A stretch of 64,000 nucleotides of DNA from Bacillus atrophaeus (GTDB taxonomy: Bacteria > Bacillota > Bacilli > Bacillales > Bacillaceae). The DNA is taken from contig NZ_LSBB01000020.1 of NCBI RefSeq assembly GCF_001584335.1, forward strand, positions 186,001 to 250,000, read 5' to 3'. Below are positions 45,534 to 55,212 of the stretch, piece after piece. The stretch's first letter is position 1, and each line of letters begins with the position of its first letter. Position numbers and translations under genes: made by a program. The notes under the pieces were generated by a model. It was not told where the DNA came from. It saw only the letters and a program-made list of their open reading frames with translations, and made no database searches.

Positions 45534-46634
45534 GTCCCATGTATAATGATTGATCAAGTCCATATTGATTTCTGTGCCGATGCCCGTTCCGGCAGGGATA
45601 TCAATCGTTCCGTTTGCAGGCTGAAGGGGCACAAGATCTGTAAAAGGATTGTCCATCACATCCCATTCGAGCGGTTCAATCTGATTGTGCTCCATTTTTG
45701 ACCAAGGCGGCAGGCAGGCTTGGGAAAATAATGCATATAGCCTCGAAAGTGCACCGTCATAGGCGTGAGGGGAAACCCTGACGCCGAAGTGACGGGCGAG
45801 CTGCAGACAGTCGCGAAACTCGTCAATTCCATTCACGTGCATGACATCTGGCTGAATGATATCAAAACCGCGCTGGGAAAGAAGAGGAACAAATTGCTTT
45901 GCGCCTTTTATATTTTCGCCTCCTGCAAGTGGGACAGAGAGGCGGCTTCTGAGCAGAGCAATATCTTGTATGTGGTCAAGAGGGACAGGCTCCTCAAGCC
46001 AAAGAATATTCGTCCATTGTGAAAAATAGCGCTCCCACAGTAAAGCGGTTGCCGCGTCATAGCTTTGATTGGCATCCAATATAATAGAGACTGAATCGCC
46101 GCATGCATGCTGAAGCGCTTTGATATGGGCGGCATCCTCTTCAAAGGATTTGCCGCCTATTTTTACTTTTATTTGTTTAAACCCTTTTTTCAGCATTGCT
46201 TCAGTATGAAGAAGAGAACTGCTGATCCACTGCTGATGATCGGAATATGACTGGAAAGAGGCGTATACAGGTATTTGCCGCCTGTAGCTCCCTCCCCATA
46301 ATTCACATATGGAACAATTGGCGGCCTTTGCCGCTATCTCGGTTAACGCCATACTGACAGCTGATGCCGCTCGCTGATGCCACTTTTTTACGGTGCGAAC
46401 CAAAGGCAGCCGGCAGCCGGCCTGTTTTCCAAGAAGGTAAGGGATAATGCGGTTGGTAAATCCGACATGTAAAGAGGGCAGCCAATCTATGCATTCACCC
46501 CAGCCATCTATCCCGGTGTCAGTAATGATTCTGATGAGATAACACGTCCGATATTGCTTATATCCATTTGCATCTCCATAGGGCTCTTCCAAGCGATGGA
46601 AAAGCGGGAATGTTTCAATACGTTCAATTTTCAA
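45519..46634 (-). CDS. yitF: YitF, enolase-superfamily (mandelate racemase-like) enzyme
   Basis: The 371-residue protein shows the muconate-lactonizing/mandelate-racemase pattern: capping N-domain, then a barrel with the KxK motif KQIKVKIGG (about 160), metal ligands in [10 protein letters not shown] (about 190), WLEEPVP and GGENIKG, and a late histidine in [10 protein letters not shown]. It should abstract an alpha-proton from a carboxylate substrate, probably a sugar acid. The TTG start at 46634 gives exactly the B. subtilis length and lies ten bases after the yitG stop. The longer frame overlaps yitG. Substrate unknown. Confidence 0.88.
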   Translation of the reverse strand: MKIERIETFPLFHRLEEPYGDANGYKQYRTCYLIRIITDTGIDGWGECIDWLPSLHVGFTNRIIPYLLGKQAGCRLPLVRTVKKWHQRAASAVSMALTEIAAKAANCSICELWGGSYRRQIPVYASFQSYSDHQQWISSSLLHTEAMLKKGFKQIKVKIGGKSFEEDAAHIKALQHACGDSVSIILDANQSYDAATALLWERYFSQWTNILWLEEPVPLDHIQDIALLRSRLSVPLAGGENIKGAKQFVPLLSQRGFDIIQPDVMHVNGIDEFRDCLQLARHFGVRVSPHAYDGALSRLYALFSQACLPPWSKMEHNQIEPLEWDVMDNPFTDLVPLQPANGTIDIPAGTGIGTEINMDLINHYTWDGSAY

Positions 46635-46644
46635 AGCTCTGTCG

Positions 46645-47904
46645 CTACCTTTCTTCAGCGGGCTGCAGACGTTCACTTGACAGGTGCGGCTTTTCTTTCT
46701 CTTTGGTTTCTTCTTCATTTTGATTCACATGGACGAGAAGCAGCACGAGAATGCCGACAGCCAGTGTTAAGCCGGCGATGCTTAAAAACATGCCGGGTCG
46801 TGACCATTCCATTAAGCGTCCGAAAATCGGAGGTCCAATCGCGACACCTAAAAACCGAACCGATCCGTATAATGACGTCACAAATCCTCTTCGGTCTTTC
46901 CCGACAGCTCCGGTGATGAAGCTGTTGATACAAGGCAGCACAAGCCCGGTGCCGACACTGCTGATGACAAGAATGCTGATAAAGAGAACCAATTGCTCAA
47001 AAAAAGATAGCGTGGCATAAGAAATAGTCATCAGCGCCAAACCAAGAACAATCAGCTTTTTCATTAAGGATTGCTTTTGTCCGATTTTACTTCCGGTAAT
47101 ATATGAAGTCACGCACATGACCAATAGCGGAATGGCCAGAATCAGCCCTTTTTTTACGCCGTCCGTATCATAGGTTTTCTCCAGTACATCAGAAAAGTAA
47201 AATAAGATCCCGAATAGGGTAAATAAACAAGTTGCTCCCGCCAAATATGCGGTGAAAAGCCATCTGCCCTCTTGTTTAAATACGCTTAATAATCCTTTTG
47301 CGTATTTTCCTATCGTTGGCGGCTCCTCCTCTTTTTTCTTCTCCTTAATAAAAATCCACGTCAGCAGAATAGAAAGAGCGCAAAATGCAGGGAATGCAAA
47401 AAAAGCTCCATACCAGACAAGTAAGGCTATAAGAGAGCCGATAATGGGTGAAAGGACTTTTCCCATTCCGTTTGATGCTTCGACGATTCCGAGCACTTTG
47501 CTTTCCTGCGCCCCTTTAAACAGATCCGCCGACAGGGCCATAGCGATCGGGCCTGTTCCTGCGGCGCCGAGTCCCTGCAGGGCGCGTCCCGCCATGATCA
47601 AAGGAAAAGATTGATGGAAAAAACCGGCGATTAATCCGCCTATCCCGTACAGAAATAAGCAAGGAATAATAATTTTCTTACGGGAAAAACGATCTGCGAG
47701 GTAGCCGACAATCGGTATAAAAACAGCTGCGGTTATCGAAAAAACCGTTATGACAAGACTGACTTGAAATTGAGATAAATGAAGTTCGGATTTCATTTGC
47801 GGTAATATCGGGATTAACATGGAATTACCCAGTGTTAAAATGAGCGGTATGGAACCGATTGCCACAATAGTCATCACATTAGGTTGTTTTGTTTGTGCCA
47901 CCAA
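46645..47904 (-). CDS. yitG: YitG, major facilitator superfamily transporter
   Basis: The 419-residue protein has twelve membrane segments. It has the DHA1-type loop [17 protein letters not shown] (about 65-80), motif C-like [14 protein letters not shown], and a second-half [17 protein letters not shown]. These are drug/proton antiporter features of the Bmr/Blt kind. A TTG and an adjacent GTG are both possible starts after AAGGAG. It forms an operon with yitF, so it could move the YitF substrate; this is inference. Confidence 0.88.
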   Translation of the reverse strand: MVAQTKQPNVMTIVAIGSIPLILTLGNSMLIPILPQMKSELHLSQFQVSLVITVFSITAAVFIPIVGYLADRFSRKKIIIPCLFLYGIGGLIAGFFHQSFPLIMAGRALQGLGAAGTGPIAMALSADLFKGAQESKVLGIVEASNGMGKVLSPIIGSLIALLVWYGAFFAFPAFCALSILLTWIFIKEKKKEEEPPTIGKYAKGLLSVFKQEGRWLFTAYLAGATCLFTLFGILFYFSDVLEKTYDTDGVKKGLILAIPLLVMCVTSYITGSKIGQKQSLMKKLIVLGLALMTISYATLSFFEQLVLFISILVISSVGTGLVLPCINSFITGAVGKDRRGFVTSLYGSVRFLGVAIGPPIFGRLMEWSRPGMFLSIAGLTLAVGILVLLLVHVNQNEEETKEKEKPHLSSERLQPAEER

Positions 47905-47980
47905 GGCTCACTCCTTTTCTTGTTTAGAATGTCCTTGATATATCGGTTTATTCAGAAAAGCTTAGCGCTCTGTCATATGT

Positions 47981-48012
47981 AAAAAACCGAATACGGAATG
48001 AACCGTATTCGG
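47981..48012 (-). terminator. Terminator after yitH
   Basis: CCGAATACGG (47987-47996) and CCGTATTCGG (48003-48012) form a perfect 10-bp stem; on the minus strand it is followed by TTTTTT. Confidence 0.9.
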
Positions 48013-48034
48013 GCATTTATCACGTATGTTTGAA

Positions 48035-48889
48035 TCAGCCGAGTCCTTGTGACGTAACGGCGACTAAGTGTCCGTTTCGTTTCGGAAAAAGGCTCTTTCG
48101 AAGAACCATCAGCGGCGATTCAGTATCTCGTACAAACCCCATGGCCGCCAGATCAGGATCGATACAGCGGTATTCTCCGGAAATATCAATCCGAATCCGT
48201 CCTTGCTTCCCATCCGCAAGCTCATTGATTAACAGAGCCGCACATTCTCTGGAAGGTGCGATTAAAGGCCCTATTCTCAAGCTGTCCGGCGTCTGGCGGG
48301 AAAGTCCGTATCCGACAATTCTGCCCTCTTTGTTTTTGGCAACGGCACATTCTAAACAGCCGGAAACGAGCTGCTGAAGCAGGCGTTCTCTGCCTGTGCC
48401 GAATGCCGCCCGGTCTGCTTTTGTTAATGCCTGAAAATCCTTTGCTTGAAAAGGTACAATGTCTATTTCAGAATCCGCTGTGTGAGGAAAAAAGCGGTCA
48501 CACACATACTTATAAATGGAACTGATTTGCTGAAATCCGGCTTTTTGATAAAGCGGAAGGCCTTGCTCGGTGGCGACAAGCATTATCGGAATGGTATCGT
48601 TTAGTTCGACGATGCATGTTTCCACCATCTTCTTGCCGAGACCGGCCCCTCTGAATTCTTTTTGTACGATCACAAGGCCAAGCGAAGCAAAAGACCCGTA
48701 TGGAAAAATGCCGGAGCAAGAAAGAAGAGTTCCCTTGCTATTCTTATAACCAAAAAGGCGTCCGTTTTGCAGCAAAAGCCCCAGCTCCCGCTCATCATAA
48801 CCAGGCCAGCCTGCGTGCCGGCACAATGCGGACAGGCCAGGCACATCTTTTTTTGTTAAAACGGAAAGCGCAGCATCACTCATTGGCAT
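48035..48889 (-). CDS. yitH: YitH, GNAT acetyltransferase (tandem domain)
   Basis: The protein of about 284 residues has an N-terminal GNAT domain with the acetyl-CoA loop IVQKEFRGAGLGKKMVE (about 80) and GLPLYQKAGFQQIS, then a second GNAT-like half (AVAKNKEGRIVGYGLSRQ, DPDLAAMGFVRDTESP) typical of the YitH C-terminal domain. Three close ATGs (48892, 48889, 48883) are possible; 48889 fits the GGTG site best, and 48883 would give the length I recall in B. subtilis. It follows yitI by 13 bases. Substrate unknown. Confidence 0.85.
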   Translation of the reverse strand: MPMSDAALSVLTKKDVPGLSALCRHAGWPGYDERELGLLLQNGRLFGYKNSKGTLLSCSGIFPYGSFASLGLVIVQKEFRGAGLGKKMVETCIVELNDTIPIMLVATEQGLPLYQKAGFQQISSIYKYVCDRFFPHTADSEIDIVPFQAKDFQALTKADRAAFGTGRERLLQQLVSGCLECAVAKNKEGRIVGYGLSRQTPDSLRIGPLIAPSRECAALLINELADGKQGRIRIDISGEYRCIDPDLAAMGFVRDTESPLMVLRKSLFPKRNGHLVAVTSQGLG

Positions 48890-48902
48890 CATTATCACCG
48901 TC

Positions 48903-49343
48903 TTACTTGAGTTTTTTATACATGACAATATGAGGTCCGATACCAGGGAGATCAAATGGATCACCAGTATCCTTCCAGCCAAGCTTTTCGTAGTACCCTT
49001 GTACGTGGCATCTGGCGTTGCACCATACCGTTTTTGCCCCCATATCGGCAAGCTTCTGTTCAGCGCGAGTGACAAGCGTGCTTCCGGCTCTCTGCTTGCG
49101 GTATCCGGGAAGCGTCGCCATTCCCCTCATCTGATAGGATGGGGAAGCTTCAATCAAGGGATGATCTTGGCGATAAAAAGAAGCTACACTGATCAGCGTT
49201 CCGTCAAAAAAAGCGCCGAGGTGAAAGCTGCCTTCCTCTTTGTCTTGTTCATATTTACATTGTTCTATCGTTTGGTGCGGACGCAAGATCATATGTCTGA
49301 TTTCATAAGTATCTTCTGCTGAAATTTCATTGACAAGAATCAT
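48903..49343 (-). CDS. yitI: YitI, GNAT acetyltransferase
   Basis: A 146-residue single-domain GNAT protein. The acetyl-CoA binding part is MRGMATLPGYRKQRAGSTLVTRAEQ (about 72-97), followed by VQGYYEKLGWKDTGDPFDLPGIGPHIVMYK, the usual final strands. AAAGGAGG precedes the ATG. It is the first gene of a two-gene set with yitH. The substrate cannot be inferred. Confidence 0.88.
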   Translation of the reverse strand: MILVNEISAEDTYEIRHMILRPHQTIEQCKYEQDKEEGSFHLGAFFDGTLISVASFYRQDHPLIEASPSYQMRGMATLPGYRKQRAGSTLVTRAEQKLADMGAKTVWCNARCHVQGYYEKLGWKDTGDPFDLPGIGPHIVMYKKLK

Positions 49344-49412
49344 AATATCCTCCTTTTACTATGGTTTGAAGAGAAGGGGAGACACCTCTTTATATTATCA
49401 CCTGTCATCCAT

Positions 49413-49447
49413 AAAGAGGAGGGCCGCCTGATTTATTCAGGCAGCCC
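49413..49447 (-). terminator. Terminator after yitJ
   Basis: GGGCCGCCTGA (49421-49431) pairs with TCAGGCAGCCC (49437-49447) with one mismatch; on the minus strand it is followed by TCCTCTTT. Confidence 0.75.
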
Positions 49448-49456
49448 TTTTCACGT

Positions 49457-51295
49457 TTAGTGCAAAAACACATTCTCGCGCTTTTCGTCTTTTTTCTGAA
49501 TATAGGAAGTAAGCTCCGCCGTTAAGTCAGACCGGAGGAAAGGCGTGATCAGATAAATTCCGTTAAACAGCTCACATGCCGTATCGAGAAGGGAGCGGGC
49601 GATGGCGAGGCCTTCCGCTTTTTGTTTTTGCTTATCTTCACCGGCAAGCGCCATTTTCTCGCGAATGGAATCTGACAGTTTGATGCCGGGAATTTCATGA
49701 TGAATAAATTCGGCGTTGCGGCTGCTGGTTAACGGCATAATGCCAATGTAAACAGGCGTCTTGAGATGCTTGGTTTCGTTATGGATGTCGACAAGCTGCT
49801 GCTCTGAGTAGACTGGCTGTGAGATAAAATAATCGGCGCCGCAATCGATTTTTTTCTCAAGCCGTTTCACCGCTTTGTCAAGGTGGCGGACGTTGGGATT
49901 AAACGCCCCGGCGACAGAAAAATTGGTCTTTCTGCCGAGCGGTTTCCCCGATAAGGAAAGCCCTTCATTGAATTGCTTGATCAGCCTGATTAAATCAAAG
50001 GATGTTAAGTCATAAACAGATGTGGCCCCCGGAAAATCACCGATTTTAGAAGGATCGCCTGTAACCGCCAAAATATCGTTTAAGCCTAAAGTGTCGAGCC
50101 CCATTAAATGTGACTGCAAGCCGATTATATTTCGGTCTCTGCATGTTATATGAACGAGAGATCTGATATCCAGCTGCTGCTTCAAAAGCGCTCCGCAGGC
50201 AACATTGCTGATTCTCGGTGTCGCAAGTGAGTTATCCGCAAGCGTCAGCGCCTCTATTCCGGCTTCTTTTAATTCGCTTGCAGCGGAAAGGAATTTCTCA
50301 AAGTTCAACTTTTTCGGCGGATCAAGCTCTACGATTATTGACCTTTTTTGAGAGGCGATTTCATCTAAACCCGGCTCGGTCCGCTCGTGCTGAATGGAGA
50401 TGGTTTCCTGCGCTCTGACTTTCACTTCTTTTTCCGTAATAGGCTCAAGGCCGCCGACTGCATCTGCCATAGCCCGAATGTGGCTCGGGGTTGTGCCGCA
50501 GCAGCCTCCGATAATCCGTGCGCCCTGTTTTCGGAATTCAATGGCGCTGTTTTGGAAATACGTATCATCTGTTTCATACACAAGCCGTCCTTCTTCTAGG
50601 GATGGCAGGGAGCTGTTAGGATAAACGGATAAAAACGCATCATCAAAAATCGGCACCTCGGTGAGCGCTTCAATCATATGATAAGGGCCGAGCCGGCAGT
50701 TAATGCCCGTCACATCAGCACCAAGACCGACAAGCGATCGAAGAGCTTCCGATAGGGGCGTTCCGTCTTGAAGCACGCCTTGTTCATGCATCGACACATT
50801 CAGGACGATCGGCAAATCCGTTTCCTTTCTGGCAATTTTTAAGACTTCCTGTGCTTCTTCAAGATCATAATAGGTTTCCAAAAGGAGTCCGTCCGGCTCT
50901 TCGTGCAGCAAGAGATAAAGCTGTTCCCGAAAGCTTCTTTTAATTTCCTCAAGGCTGTACGCATTTTTGTTAAAGGTGCGGATGCCGCCCATCGTCCCGA
51001 GCACATACGCTCCGCCAGACGAGGCACGCGCGATTTTGACTGCTTCTTTATTGATTTTTTTCGTTTCATCTTCAAGTCCGTGCCGGGATAATTTGATATA
51101 GTTGGCCCCGTATGTATTGGTTTGAATAATATGTGCGCCCGCCTGAACATACGCTTCATGAATTCGTTTGATTTCCTCCGGCTTTGACACATTCAATTCT
51201 TCAAAGCATCTGTCAATGCCATATGAATAAAGAAGCGTCCCCATAGCGCCGTCTCCGATTAATACCTGATGTTTCAAATCTTCTAAAAGTCCCAT
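49457..51295 (-). CDS. yitJ: YitJ, bifunctional homocysteine S-methyltransferase / methylenetetrahydrofolate reductase
   Basis: The 612-residue protein fuses two methionine-synthesis modules. Residues 1-290 are a homocysteine methyltransferase ([37 protein letters not shown], and the zinc cysteines in [14 protein letters not shown]). Residues 310-600 are a MTHFR barrel ([70 protein letters not shown]). The pair can supply and use methyl groups. The gene is preceded by an S-box riboswitch, so it is expected to be shut off when SAM is high. Confidence 0.95.
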   Translation of the reverse strand: MGLLEDLKHQVLIGDGAMGTLLYSYGIDRCFEELNVSKPEEIKRIHEAYVQAGAHIIQTNTYGANYIKLSRHGLEDETKKINKEAVKIARASSGGAYVLGTMGGIRTFNKNAYSLEEIKRSFREQLYLLLHEEPDGLLLETYYDLEEAQEVLKIARKETDLPIVLNVSMHEQGVLQDGTPLSEALRSLVGLGADVTGINCRLGPYHMIEALTEVPIFDDAFLSVYPNSSLPSLEEGRLVYETDDTYFQNSAIEFRKQGARIIGGCCGTTPSHIRAMADAVGGLEPITEKEVKVRAQETISIQHERTEPGLDEIASQKRSIIVELDPPKKLNFEKFLSAASELKEAGIEALTLADNSLATPRISNVACGALLKQQLDIRSLVHITCRDRNIIGLQSHLMGLDTLGLNDILAVTGDPSKIGDFPGATSVYDLTSFDLIRLIKQFNEGLSLSGKPLGRKTNFSVAGAFNPNVRHLDKAVKRLEKKIDCGADYFISQPVYSEQQLVDIHNETKHLKTPVYIGIMPLTSSRNAEFIHHEIPGIKLSDSIREKMALAGEDKQKQKAEGLAIARSLLDTACELFNGIYLITPFLRSDLTAELTSYIQKKDEKRENVFLH

Positions 51296-51337
51296 TGTCT
51301 GCCTCCTTCATAACATTCAGCAAGGAAAAAAGAGAAT

Positions 51338-51515
51338 TAAAAAAAGTCCTCTTAAGAAGAAGACTTTATAAAAGATTTGTCTATCTTCTTATCTTCCAAG
51401 CTGTTCAAGCTTGCTGGATTTAGCACCTTGGTCATGACTGCGGATGCAATCATTACACCGGTTGCTGAAGCTTCTTCGGGCCAGTCCCTCAGCTTCTCTT
51501 GATAAGAACAATGAT
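51338..51515 (-). promoter_or_regulatory. S-box (SAM-I) riboswitch and terminator of yitJ
   Basis: On the minus strand the leader starts TTCTTATCAAGAGAAGCTGA, continues GGGACTGGCCCGAAGAAGC and TTCAGCAACC, then CAAGGTGCTAAATCCAGC and closes with GATAAGAAG (51392-51384). This is the conserved S-box core. It is followed by AAAGTC...GGACTTTTTTT (about 51367-51338), a terminator stem. With SAM bound the terminator forms and yitJ is off; otherwise an antiterminator forms. Confidence 0.95.
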
Positions 51516-51626
51516 TCAGTTTTTAATTGAGCAAATGAAATCCGGAATTCCCCAAAAGAGATGAGGAATTTTCCTTTCTCCAAATTTACCGAAAATATAG
51601 ACAATAATCAATAGCAAATGTAAAAT
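51516..51626. other. AT-rich gap between yitK and the S-box leader
   Basis: About 110 bases that must contain the yitJ promoter on the minus strand. TATATT and TTGATT-like words occur but no pair has proper spacing. No gene seen. Confidence 0.4.
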
Positions 51627-52118
51627 TTATCGGAAATTTATAAATTGAACGTCAATCGGCAGGTCAGCACCGCGGACGGCAGACATAATCTGCTGAAGAT
51701 CGTCCTTGCTTTTTCCGGTCACCCGTACCTGATCATCCTGGACTTGGGATTTCACTTTCAGACCTGAGTTTTTAATGATCGTGTTGATTTTTTTGGCATT
51801 CTCTTTATCGATCCCTTGAACTAGCTTCGCGCGCTGTCTCACAGTGCCGCCGGAGGCATTCTCAATTTTTGAATATTCGATGTTTTTGGTCGGGACATTT
51901 CTTTTAATGAGTTTGCCTGTGAGCACATCCTTAAGCTGGCTCATTTTGAATTCATCATCGGAAACCAGAACGAGGTCCTCTTTTTCTAACGTAATGTCGC
52001 TTTTACTGCCTTTGAAGTCATAGCGGGTGCCGATTTCCTTCAATGCAATCTGAATTGCGTTTTGGACTTCCGGGAATTCAACCTTGGACACAATATCAAA
52101 AGAACTTTCTTTTGCCAT
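51627..52118 (-). CDS. yitK: YitK, YajQ-family (UPF0234) nucleotide-binding protein
   Basis: The 163-residue protein begins [22 protein letters not shown] and contains [30 protein letters not shown] and [24 protein letters not shown], all diagnostic of YajQ. The fold has two RNP-like domains; some members bind cyclic di-GMP or tRNA/GTP. Length equals B. subtilis YitK. TGGAGG lies before the ATG. It is divergent from yitL. Confidence 0.92.
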   Translation of the reverse strand: MAKESSFDIVSKVEFPEVQNAIQIALKEIGTRYDFKGSKSDITLEKEDLVLVSDDEFKMSQLKDVLTGKLIKRNVPTKNIEYSKIENASGGTVRQRAKLVQGIDKENAKKINTIIKNSGLKVKSQVQDDQVRVTGKSKDDLQQIMSAVRGADLPIDVQFINFR

Positions 52119-52268
52119 ATGAAAACCTCCATAACATTTAACTTATGTGTTGATTATAGTAGAATAAAGAGAAACTTCCAACAGAACAAAGAATCAATTT
52201 GGGATGATTGGAAAAAAATAAGGAACAACATCCGCCAAAAACATAAGCGGAATAGGAAGGGCGATAGC

Positions 52269-53117
52269 ATGAGACCAGGGCAGCAATTAACCTTGAGTAT
52301 AGATCACCAAACAGATTTCGGTTACTTTTTAACCGACGGAGAAGACACGGTTCTCTTACATAACAGTGAAGTGACAGAGGATATAGAAGAAAGAGACGAA
52401 GTAGAAGTATTCATCTACGTTGACCAGCAGGAAAGGCTTGCGGCAACGATGAAAATACCGGTCATCAGCGCCGAGCAGTATGGATGGGTAGATGTTGTGG
52501 ACGCAGTAGACGATATGGGCGTGTTCGTTGATGTCGGCTTATCTAAGGACGCGCTTGTCGCAACAGAGCATCTTCCGCCGTACGAATCCGTGTGGCCGCA
52601 AAGAGGGGACAAGCTGTATTGTATGCTGAAAGTGACAAACCGCGGACGCATGTTTGCAAAACCCGCGCCGGAGGACATCATCAGCGAGCTGTTTACTGAA
52701 GCGTCAGAAGATGTGATGAATAAAGAGCTGACAGGAACGGTGTACAGGCTTATCGCTTCCGGTTCTTTCCTGATCACAGACGATGGCATTCGTGCCTTCA
52801 TTCACCCTTCTGAAAGAAAAGAAGAGCCGAGACTCGGATCAAGAATCACGGGACGGGTGATTGAAGTGAAGGATGACGGGTCGGTGAACATGTCGCTTCT
52901 CCCGCGGAAACAGGATGCGTTGTCAGTAGACGCCGAGCAAATCCTTACTTATATGAGAACGAGAAACGGCGCCATGCCATACGGAGACAAGAGCGACCCG
53001 GAAGATATTCGCCAACGCTTTCAGATGAGCAAGGCCGCCTTTAAACGGGCGCTCGGACACTTGATGAAGAATAACAAGGTCTATCAGGAAAACGGCTGGA
53101 CATATGAAAAGCAATAA
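52269..53117 (+). CDS. yitL: YitL, CvfB-type S1-domain RNA-binding protein
   Basis: The 282-residue protein has three S1-like beta-barrel domains (FGYFLTDGEDTVLLH, YGWVDVVDAVDDMGVFVDVG, LTGTVYRLIASGSFLITDDGIRAFIHPSE) and a C-terminal winged helix (DIRQRFQMSKAAFKRALGHLMKNNKV). This is the layout of CvfB, a virulence-linked RNA-binding protein of Staphylococcus. The ATG at 52269 follows GGAAGGGCG; the longer frame from 52062 runs into yitK. Cytosolic; target RNA unknown. Confidence 0.88.
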   Translation: MRPGQQLTLSIDHQTDFGYFLTDGEDTVLLHNSEVTEDIEERDEVEVFIYVDQQERLAATMKIPVISAEQYGWVDVVDAVDDMGVFVDVGLSKDALVATEHLPPYESVWPQRGDKLYCMLKVTNRGRMFAKPAPEDIISELFTEASEDVMNKELTGTVYRLIASGSFLITDDGIRAFIHPSERKEEPRLGSRITGRVIEVKDDGSVNMSLLPRKQDALSVDAEQILTYMRTRNGAMPYGDKSDPEDIRQRFQMSKAAFKRALGHLMKNNKVYQENGWTYEKQ

Positions 53118-53124
53118 AGAAGAG

Positions 53125-53157
53125 AGCAGGCTGCCAGAGAGCAAGCCTGCTTTTTTT
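53125..53157 (+). terminator. Terminator after yitL
   Basis: AGCAGGCT (53125-53132) pairs with AGCCTGCT (53144-53151), followed by a T-run. Confidence 0.9.
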
Positions 53158-53254
53158 GCGGTGAATATCCAATTGATTACGGCCTCCATGTGCCGAGGAG
53201 TCCGTACAGGATGTGGGGAATACTCCGCGAAACTCTCCATGCTTTACGATCTTC

Positions 53255-53592
53255 ATGAAAAAACAGCAGAACATAGAGCGTTATGCAGAGGAACTATATA
53301 CAGAGCTGAAGAATATGTCTGATGTAGAAAGAGAGAATGCAATCGCGGAAATAAGGGTCACGTATTTGTGAAGAATGACAAAACAAAGGCCGAGGAACTC
53401 CCAAATGTGATTTCTGAGGAATTTTCGCAGCCAAAGGAGTTTGCTGAAGCGTTATTGGGCGTAAGGAACAACGGGACAATCGTCTATTTCTGTCAGGAAA
53501 AACAAAATGAAATTCCAAAAAGAGATCATCGTTATAGCAAATCTGGCAGCGGTCTAGTTGGTGTTGTAGCGTGCCGTTTTTTTCTTTTTTGA
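53255..53592 (+). pseudogene. Remnant of a HAAS/DUF1700-type membrane-sensor gene
   Basis: The frame from the ATG at 53255 reads MKKQQNIERYAEELYTELKN, MSDVERENAIAEIR and then stops. A frame shifted by one base continues KAEELPNVISEEFSQPKEFA and EALLG to a stop at 53590. Together they match the N-terminal HAAS helical domain (RYLEEL...EL..M...ER..AI.EI, then EEFG.P.EFA..LL) usually paired with PadR regulators. The membrane half is missing. The 53158-53254 sequence before it is not recognisable, although a PadR gene would be expected there. Confidence 0.6.
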
Positions 53593-53620
53593 ATTTTAAA
53601 GAACACGGGGAGGCCGTAAC

Positions 53621-53914
53621 ATGGATTTAAGCATCAATTATCTGTTAACGATCATTTCGCTTCTTTTCTTTTTGGTAGCCTATTATGTAGGAATAAAAAA
53701 ACAAACTTGGATACTGGCCGGTTTTAATGAGGCGCGTATCCGTGACAAGGATAGACTGGCAAGAATTGCAGGCTGCTTTTTCTTGAATTCCGGTTTATTT
53801 ATTCTGCTGAACAGCTTTATCGCATTTCCCGGACAGGAGGAGCTGCTCCCGCCGCTCATTTTGGCATATGGGGCCGGCGTCATTATTTACGTGAATAAGA
53901 AATTAGTAGAATAG
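53621..53914 (+). CDS. DUF3784-type small membrane protein
   Basis: The 97-residue protein has three hydrophobic segments. After the first comes GIKKQTWILAGFNEARIRDKDRLARIAG, the DUF3784 signature of a (G/K)-x-W-x-(I/L)-AG-(Y/F)-N motif between segments one and two. It appears intact, with a GGGGAGG ribosome site before the ATG. It lies between two pseudogenes. A hairpin (AAGGACA 53921-53927 with TGTCCT 53941-53946, then TACTTTT) follows. Function unknown. Confidence 0.75.
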   Translation: MDLSINYLLTIISLLFFLVAYYVGIKKQTWILAGFNEARIRDKDRLARIAGCFFLNSGLFILLNSFIAFPGQEELLPPLILAYGAGVIIYVNKKLVE

Positions 53915-54031
53915 GAAAAGAAGGACAGGGCATAAGTCTTTGTCCTACTTTTCCATTAATAAAATCGTCTGCCTTAACCGCGGGCATAGCGCGGCAGCCT
54001 AATGGGAGGATGTTTATATACTGAATGTGAA

Positions 54032-54177
54032 ATTTATTATCGGGCGTTAACTTACTATGTAACAGCATCCCAGATTCTTAGTATGAGGAAACAAGCAGCT
54101 ATCGAGGCGGCCAATATTTGTACGGTGAAGGCTCAAAGCAATCTGCTTCGGTCCTGCAGGCATATAAGAGAAAAGTA
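54032..54177 (+). pseudogene. nprB: 3' remnant of a thermolysin-type (M4) protease gene, probably nprB
   Basis: One frame reads IYYRALTYYVTASQILSMRK and QAAIEAAN; a one-step shift continues YLYGEGSKQSASVLQAYKRK. This matches the extreme C-terminus of M4 neutral proteases (FYRA..YYLTP...F...R.AA..AA..LYG..S.....V..AF). The catalytic HExxH region and everything upstream are gone. In B. subtilis nprB occupies this interval between yitL and yitS, so deletion of nprB with its neighbours is the simplest account. The flanking 53958-54031 holds nothing recognisable. Confidence 0.65.
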
Positions 54178-54213
54178 AAAAACCGGCAGTCCTTATCACA
54201 AAGCTTACCGGTT
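54178..54213 (-). terminator. Terminator after yitS
   Basis: AACCGG (54181-54186) pairs with CCGGTT (54208-54213) with extra partial pairing inside; on the minus strand a T-run follows. Confidence 0.8.
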
Positions 54214-54220
54214 TTGTTGT

Positions 54221-55075
54221 TTATGATTTACTTGAGAAAAAAATCGCCAGCGTTCCCGGACCGGAATGTGAGCCTACGGCCGATCCGATCGTATGCATGA
54301 TAATCTCTTTCGGATGAAAGGCGTCTTCAATCAGCTGTTTCATTTCAAGCGCGGTGTCTTCGTTATCGGCGTAGCTGATGCCGACTGTCTGCCCGCTCCA
54401 ATTGTCTCCGCGTTCGGCCATTACTTCAATGATCCGCTTTAACAGCTTTTTTTTGCCTCTGATTTTTTCTAACGGAATAAGTTTCCCGTCCTCCATGTGC
54501 AGAAGCGGTTTAATATTTAAAAGCCCGCCTACAAAAGCGGAGGCTTTGGAAATTCTGCCGCCTCTTGCAAGATAAGTTAAATCATCCACAGTAAAAATAT
54601 GCTCAAGATGAGCGCAAAAGTCCTTTACAGACGTTTCAATTTCTTGTATTGTATTTCCGTCGACACAGAGCTCTTGCGCGTATCGCACTGCAAGGCCGTA
54701 ACCTAATGAAGCGCATTTGGAATCAATGATCCGCAAATCAAAATCAGGATATTCTTCCTTTACTTCATTTGCCATCATCACAGCGGTCTGATAAGTGCCG
54801 GAGAGCCCTGAGGAGAAAGCGACATAGAGCGCAGGTTCTCCTGTTTCGGCGAATTGCAGAAACGTGTTTTTAATCGTCTGCGGTGACGCTTGGGAGGTCT
54901 TGGGAGCTTTCCCGTTTTTCATTGCCTCCAATACTTCATTCGCCTGAATTGTTACCGCATCTTCATATTCTTTGTCATCAAGAGAAACTCTGAGAGGTAT
55001 AAAGCCAATGTCGTTCGCCTCGAAAAAAGAACGGGGCAAATCAGCCGCGCTGTCGGCGATGAGATGAACTTTCAT
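54221..55075 (-). CDS. yitS: YitS, DegV-family fatty acid-binding protein
   Basis: The 284-residue protein is a DegV-type two-domain protein: [14 protein letters not shown] at the start, [13 protein letters not shown] near residue 65, [16 protein letters not shown] near 90, [15 protein letters not shown], and [18 protein letters not shown] near 165. Such proteins bind fatty acids and, as FakB, hand them to the kinase FakA for phosphorylation. The ATG at 55075 follows AAGAAGGG; seven codons upstream are excluded. Expected to be cytosolic. Confidence 0.9.
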   Translation of the reverse strand: MKVHLIADSAADLPRSFFEANDIGFIPLRVSLDDKEYEDAVTIQANEVLEAMKNGKAPKTSQASPQTIKNTFLQFAETGEPALYVAFSSGLSGTYQTAVMMANEVKEEYPDFDLRIIDSKCASLGYGLAVRYAQELCVDGNTIQEIETSVKDFCAHLEHIFTVDDLTYLARGGRISKASAFVGGLLNIKPLLHMEDGKLIPLEKIRGKKKLLKRIIEVMAERGDNWSGQTVGISYADNEDTALEMKQLIEDAFHPKEIIMHTIGSAVGSHSGPGTLAIFFSSKS

Positions 55076-55212
55076 ATAAATATCCCTTCTTTCCAATATG
55101 CTCTAAAAAGTAAGAGGTAAGCCAACTATATCATATTAATTTGCCAAATTCGTGTTCAAATATTTGATTTAAGGGAAAAGATAATAATATGAATAAGCGG
55201 AGGAACAAAGCC

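Noticed and set aside
51389-51604. A 71-residue minus-strand frame upstream of yitJ
   Set aside because: It coincides with the conserved S-box aptamer; the sequence is explained by the RNA structure.
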